Source of the DNA: CAVPHV01 sp964465915
Lineage (GTDB): Bacteria > Actinomycetota > Acidimicrobiia > Spongiisociales > UBA5794
NCBI GenBank assembly: GCA_964465915.1
Contig: CAYXMJ010000111.1
Coordinates: forward strand, 1-10,350
Reading direction: 5' to 3'
Length of the DNA stretch: 10,350 nt
In this document: piece after piece, positions 7,673 to 10,350 of the stretch
How positions within the stretch are numbered: the first letter of the stretch is position 1
Layout: each line of letters starts with the position of its first letter
Position numbers and translations under genes: made by a program
Notes under the pieces: generated by a model
Database searches by the model: none
Told to the model about the DNA's origin: nothing
What the model saw: only the letters and a program-made list of their open reading frames with translations

Positions 7673-9289
7673 TCACTTCCAGCTCAGGCCGGTCCAGACG
7701 TCGGTCGACCACGAGAGTCCGGACCACGAGAGACCCGACCATGACAGGCCGCTCCAGGACAGCCCGTTCCAGGTGTTGTTCGACCATGAGAGGCCGCTCC
7801 AGGAGAGCCCGGACCATGAGAGGCCGCTCCAGGAGAGCCCGGACCATGACAGGCCGCTCCAGGAGAGTCCCGACCAGTCGGTGCCGGTCCAGGTGGAGCC
7901 GTTCCAGTCGCCGCCGTCCCAGGCAACCTGGTTGGCGGAGTACTTGGCCCACTTCTCTGCGTTCCAAGGGGTGCCGAAGATGTCGAGTTCACCCTTGAGG
8001 ACGGAACCATCAAGTTCAACGTGGGCATCACCACGGGCGGCCTCCAGCGACCCCGTGCCATCGGACGACTTGAATGTCTGCTTGGCCTCGAAGGTCGCAG
8101 TGCCACGGGCGACCTCGAGGTCCATGATTCCGGCGCCCTGACAGATTGACTTGGCGTTTGTCAGTGTGGTGGCGGACTCCATCAGGAGTGCCTTGACCAT
8201 GTCGGGGCTGAGGTCGGGCCGCTGGTCGAGTAGCAGTGCGACGCCGCCGGAGACAACGGCTGAGGCCTGCGAGGTGCCGGAGCCGAGGAAGAAGCGGTCC
8301 TCCACCCGAGCCTTGGGATAGCCCTGGTCGGCCGCTGAGCCGGGGTTGCGGAGGCTGACGATCGACTTGCCGGGTGCCACGATGTCGACGTGGCGGGCGC
8401 TGGTGCCGCAGTTGGAGAACTCGGCAACCCGGTCGTCTGCGGCCTTGTAGTCGGTACCGTCGCTGTCGGTGGCGCCAACTGCGATGACGTAGGGGTCGAT
8501 GGCGGGGTTGCGGAGGGGGTTGCCGTTGCCGTCGTTGCCGGCAGCCACAACCACCACGATGCCGGCACGCCAGGCATTCTCGATGGCGTGGGCGAGCGGG
8601 TCGATCTGGTAGCTCTGGACACCGGTGGTGCCGTAAGCCAGGTTGATCACTCGGATGTTCATGCCGTTGTCGCTGCGGTGCTGGACGACCCAGTCGATGG
8701 CCGCGATGACTTGCGAGACGTCGACGGTGCCGTTGGAATCGGCGACCTTGACGTTGACGAGGCGGGCACCGGGCGCCATGCCGAGGAACTTGGCTTCCTC
8801 GCCCTTCTGGATCTTGTAGGCGTTGTCGTCGCGGCCGGCGATGATCCCGGCGAGGTGGGTGCCGTGTCCAAAGGTGTCGAGGTAGCGGAGGTCGGGATCC
8901 TGGGACTCGAAGGAGAGGTCGGGTCCGTTGACGACCTTGTTCTTGTAGGTGAGGCCGTTGACGGGGACGACACCGGTGTCGATCAGGGCGACGTCGATGC
9001 CCTCTCCGGTGTAGCCATCGTTCCAGAATTCGCCAGCGCCGGTGATGACCTGGGCGACGTAGTACATCGACCCGTCGTACTTCTTGGGAGTGAAGGCGTA
9101 CGAGAGGGTGCGTGCGTCTTCCCACTCGGTCTCGATGCCATCATCGTCGCTTTCCCACTCGTCATCGTCCTCCGCTCGTGCCGCTGCGGGGAATGCGGCG
9201 AGCATCGCGGCGGCAACGAGCACGGCGAGAACGAGCGTCAGGAGACGTTTCATCGCGAGGGGGAGGGGGGAAAGCGCACGGCTGGTCAT
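7673..9289 (-). CDS. Secreted subtilisin-like (S8) serine protease with WSGLS-repeat tail
   Basis: The 538-residue exported peptidase has its S8 triad in order: Asp104 (ALIDTG), His142 (FGHGTHLAG) and Ser340 (GSGTSQAS), with the oxyanion Asn252 (AAGNDG). A signal peptide is visible: basic residues at 14-15, a hydrophobic core (about 16-33), and AAARA before an acidic stretch (40-58). Between that stretch and the catalytic domain there is little room for an I9 inhibitor propeptide. C294 and C383 are the only cysteines and could pair. After the catalytic domain comes GTGSLEAARG (411-420) and DIFG (436-439), a linker I associate from memory with actinobacterial S8 proteins bearing Trp-rich tails. 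Residues 457-538 then have Trp at every fifth position. The start at 9289 is chosen over Met13 (9253) because a GGAGGT Shine-Dalgarno sits 8 nt upstream of 9289, while Met13 has none. The target is unknown. Confidence 0.93.
   Translation of the reverse strand: MTSRALSPLPLAMKRLLTLVLAVLVAAAMLAAFPAAARAEDDDEWESDDDGIETEWEDARTLSYAFTPKKYDGSMYYVAQVITGAGEFWNDGYTGEGIDVALIDTGVVPVNGLTYKNKVVNGPDLSFESQDPDLRYLDTFGHGTHLAGIIAGRDDNAYKIQKGEEAKFLGMAPGARLVNVKVADSNGTVDVSQVIAAIDWVVQHRSDNGMNIRVINLAYGTTGVQSYQIDPLAHAIENAWRAGIVVVVAAGNDGNGNPLRNPAIDPYVIAVGATDSDGTDYKAADDRVAEFSNCGTSARHVDIVAPGKSIVSLRNPGSAADQGYPKARVEDRFFLGSGTSQASAVVSGGVALLLDQRPDLSPDMVKALLMESATTLTNAKSICQGAGIMDLEVARGTATFEAKQTFKSSDGTGSLEAARGDAHVELDGSVLKGELDIFGTPWNAEKWAKYSANQVAWDGGDWNGSTWTGTDWSGLSWSGLSWSGLSWSGLSWSGLSWSGLSWSNNTWNGLSWSGLSWSGLSWSGLSWSTDVWTGLSWK
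7679..7921 (-). repeat. 15-bp tandem repeat array encoding W-S-G-L-S pentapeptides
   Basis: This repeat lies inside the protease gene. Trp codons recur every 15 bp from residue 457 to 537, giving 17 in exact register. The commonest unit is WSGLS: six in a row from W472, then variants WSNNT and WNGLS, three more WSGLS, WSTDV and a final WTGLSWK. W442 and W447 lie in the same register further upstream, with Ala at 452. At the DNA level neighbouring units pair into near-identical 30-bp blocks (7791-7820 and 7821-7850 differ by one base). The pattern suggests a regular beta-rich or adhesive surface tail, which is an inference. Confidence 0.95.
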
Positions 9290-9297
9290 GTCGGGGG

Positions 9298-9303
9298 ACC
9301 TCC
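9298..9303 (-). promoter_or_regulatory. Shine-Dalgarno deciding the protease start
   Basis: Minus-strand GGAGGT lies 8 nt before the ATG at 9289. It is the strongest ribosome-binding site in the window and selects this start over the internal Met at 9253. It sits within a GGACC-TGGA-GGTCC inverted repeat (9296-9309), so a local hairpin could mask it. Confidence 0.75.
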
Positions 9304-9364
9304 AGGTCCGAGGTGTTGCACCTACATAGCTGTTACCGGATCAGCCCCGTGACCCGCTACGGGT

Positions 9365-9401
9365 TAGTCAGTAAGGGTTGTGGCCCCGCACGAACTGACT
9401 A
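9365..9401. other. 8-bp inverted repeat in the protease upstream region
   Basis: TAGTCAGT (9365-9372) and ACTGACTA (9394-9401) are perfect inverted arms with start-to-start spacing of 29 bp, close to three helical turns. The pair lies 76-112 bp upstream of the protease start, in the intergenic stretch 9290-9566. An operator is possible but unproven. Nothing else firm is seen in this stretch apart from the tRNA promoter and a GC-rich palindrome (CCGGCGCCGG, 9443-9452). Confidence 0.3.
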
Positions 9402-9525
9402 GTACGCCAATGAGTCGCGTTGCCCGCACGTCGCAATGCTGCCCGGCGCCGGACGTGAGCGCCTGCCTTCCTGGCGCGGTTTCAGAAGAGCGCGGTCCGC
9501 GGGACCCGCCCTTCCGTCTGCGGCC

Positions 9526-9555
9526 GTGAAGGCAAGTATCGGCCTGTGGTAGCAT
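9526..9555 (+). promoter_or_regulatory. Probable promoter of the initiator tRNA
   Basis: GTGAAG (9526-9531) and TAGCAT (9550-9555) are spaced by 18 bp and would start transcription near 9562, about 5 nt before the mature tRNA end. The -10 fits TAnnnT; the -35 matches TTGACA at only three positions. Placement just ahead of the tRNA supports the call. Confidence 0.5.
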
Positions 9556-9566
9556 TGCGGCAACGA

Positions 9567-9640
<74 letters not shown>

Positions 9641-9644
9641 CGAA

Positions 9645-9683
9645 CGGGAAGCCCTTGCACTGCAAGGGCTTCCCGGCATTTCT
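9645..9683 (+). terminator. Strong hairpin terminator after the tRNA
   Basis: A perfect inverted repeat with 15-bp arms (9645-9659 and 9661-9675) surrounds a single central C. The practical hairpin is a stem of about 13 bp with a five-base loop, beginning 5 nt after the tRNA end. The following tract GCATTTCT is only weakly T-rich. Position and stem strength make termination of the tRNA transcript likely. Confidence 0.8.
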
Positions 9684-9702
9684 GATCAACTCGCAACGGG
9701 CA

Positions 9703-10350
9703 TTATGAGTCTCCATACCGCGTCCATACCGCGAGCCGACGAGCTCGCACTGTTTCAGGACCATGTCTCACGGCGTCCATCGAGGCTCGGACGGGCATTG
9801 ACGACCGTCTGGGTGTCGATGAGGGCGGCTAGGTTCGGTGCCCGATGTCGACCGTGGCCAGCGCATTGACAGCCGATCCCGGGTGGTTGCGGGAATGCGT
9901 GTTCGTGTGTGAGATTGGTTGATCTGGGTGCTCCGTTGCATCGTCGAGCTGATGGTCGAAGAAGAACAGCGTTCGTCGGAATTCGACGACGAAGCCCGGG
10001 GGAAGTTCCAGGAATCCGTGTATCGAGTAGGAGGCAACTCCATAGCCCTCCGACGCGACCGGCGACACGCCGACTTCCCGTCATAGGTCGAGATGGGTGT
10101 GCTCCAGATCATGCGCCGCAAAGAAGGGTGTCGCACATCCTTGGAAGAGCGAGATCCCGTATGCCGTGGCACCTCGTCGAGCACACTTCGTGGCCGAGGA
10201 AGAGACCACCCTCAGTGATGATGAAGCGCGAGTTAGGCGCACCTCGACGTGAGGATCCAGCGCACTCGACGCGATGTGCGTCCGTGAACCCGATCTGGTG
10301 ATCGGTGTGGGGTGCTCGCTGCTGGTGTCATCCGGTGCGATCGAGGTGCT
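9703..10350 (-). pseudogene. Possible decayed coding remnant beside the tRNA
   Basis: I see no intact gene in 9685-10350 and do not recognise any family here. One minus-strand frame is unusually open. It runs from the window edge (10350) to a TGA at 10081-10083, reopens to a TAG at 9829-9831, and then runs to a TAA at 9703-9705, so about 213 codons hold only two internal stops. Parts read like protein, for example GYGVASYSIHGFLELPPGF and VVEFRRTLFFFDHQLDD just after the first stop. Near 9831 the neighbouring frame also reads plausibly (PNLAALIDTQTVVNARPSL), which would fit a frameshift. The stretch is visibly less GC-rich than the genes to the left. Next to a tRNA, a degraded integrated element is the natural suspicion, but this could equally be chance openness in non-coding DNA. 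Confidence 0.2.
9712..9733. repeat. Perfect 11-bp tandem duplication
   Basis: TCCATACCGCG occurs twice back to back (9712-9722 and 9723-9733), about 70 bp after the tRNA 3' end. On the minus strand it lies in the last codons of the open frame ending at 9703. It may be an att-proximal or slippage-derived repeat; its function is unknown. Confidence 0.7.

Noticed and set aside
7679..7921. Short regular repeats as a CRISPR array
   Set aside because: Units are 15 bp and contiguous with no spacers, and they are in frame inside the protease gene.
8028..9125. 365-codon minus-strand frame overlapping the protease
   Set aside because: The product is Arg/Pro/His-rich low complexity, typical of a shifted reading of GC-rich coding DNA.
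8390..9352. 320-codon plus-strand open frame opposite the protease
   Set aside because: It is antisense to a protein with an intact S8 triad. The open frame and Gly/Val/Asp-rich composition follow from GC-biased codons on the other strand.
9443..9452. CCGGCGCCGG palindrome as an operator
   Set aside because: A 10-bp GC-only palindrome is expected by chance in DNA this GC-rich, and nothing links it to a promoter.
9755..10301. Overlapping open frames of 79-138 codons on both strands
   Set aside because: None has a convincing start, ribosome-binding site or recognisable family, and they contradict one another. Only the possibility of a decayed gene is kept.

Overview
The window is GC-rich, strongly biased coding DNA. 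It looks like an actinobacterium, most plausibly Acidimicrobiia or a relative. The basis is a PDZ/Lon-type YlbL-like protease close to a UPF0182 membrane protein, a DivIVA-type coiled-coil protein between them, a secreted S8 protease with a Trp-Ser-Gly repeat tail, an initiator tRNA lacking an encoded CCA, and several starts without a Shine-Dalgarno. The taxon call rests on gene content alone, without any database search.

Layout. Bases 2-5615 carry three plus-strand genes: the 3' end of a membrane PDZ/Lon-like serine protease, a 690-residue DivIVA-like protein, and a 967-residue UPF0182 protein. The DivIVA-like protein's C-terminus resembles a phage MuF (head morphogenesis) domain. The UPF0182 gene appears to have its own promoter and a leaderless GTG start. 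Bases 5617-9289 carry a minus-strand pair that runs head-on into the first block with one base between the stop codons. It consists of a secreted subtilisin-like protease followed, 37 nt downstream, by a membrane GAF-domain hybrid-less histidine kinase with no response regulator in view. Bases 9290-9566 are intergenic. An initiator tRNA (CAU) lies at 9567-9640 and is followed by a long perfect hairpin that should act as a terminator. From about 9685 to the end there is no convincing intact gene. The DNA is visibly less GC-rich, there is an 11-bp tandem duplication, and one minus-strand frame is largely open but broken by two stops. This looks like a decayed insertion next to the tRNA.

How the parts may work together. 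The first block is envelope-related: a membrane protease, a polar or septal scaffold candidate and a large membrane/extracytoplasmic protein. The second block pairs an exported protease with a sensor kinase, which is compatible with co-expression of a secreted effector and an envelope sensor. The most unusual items are the DivIVA/MuF-like architecture and the protease tail, in which Trp recurs exactly every fifth residue for 17 repeats.
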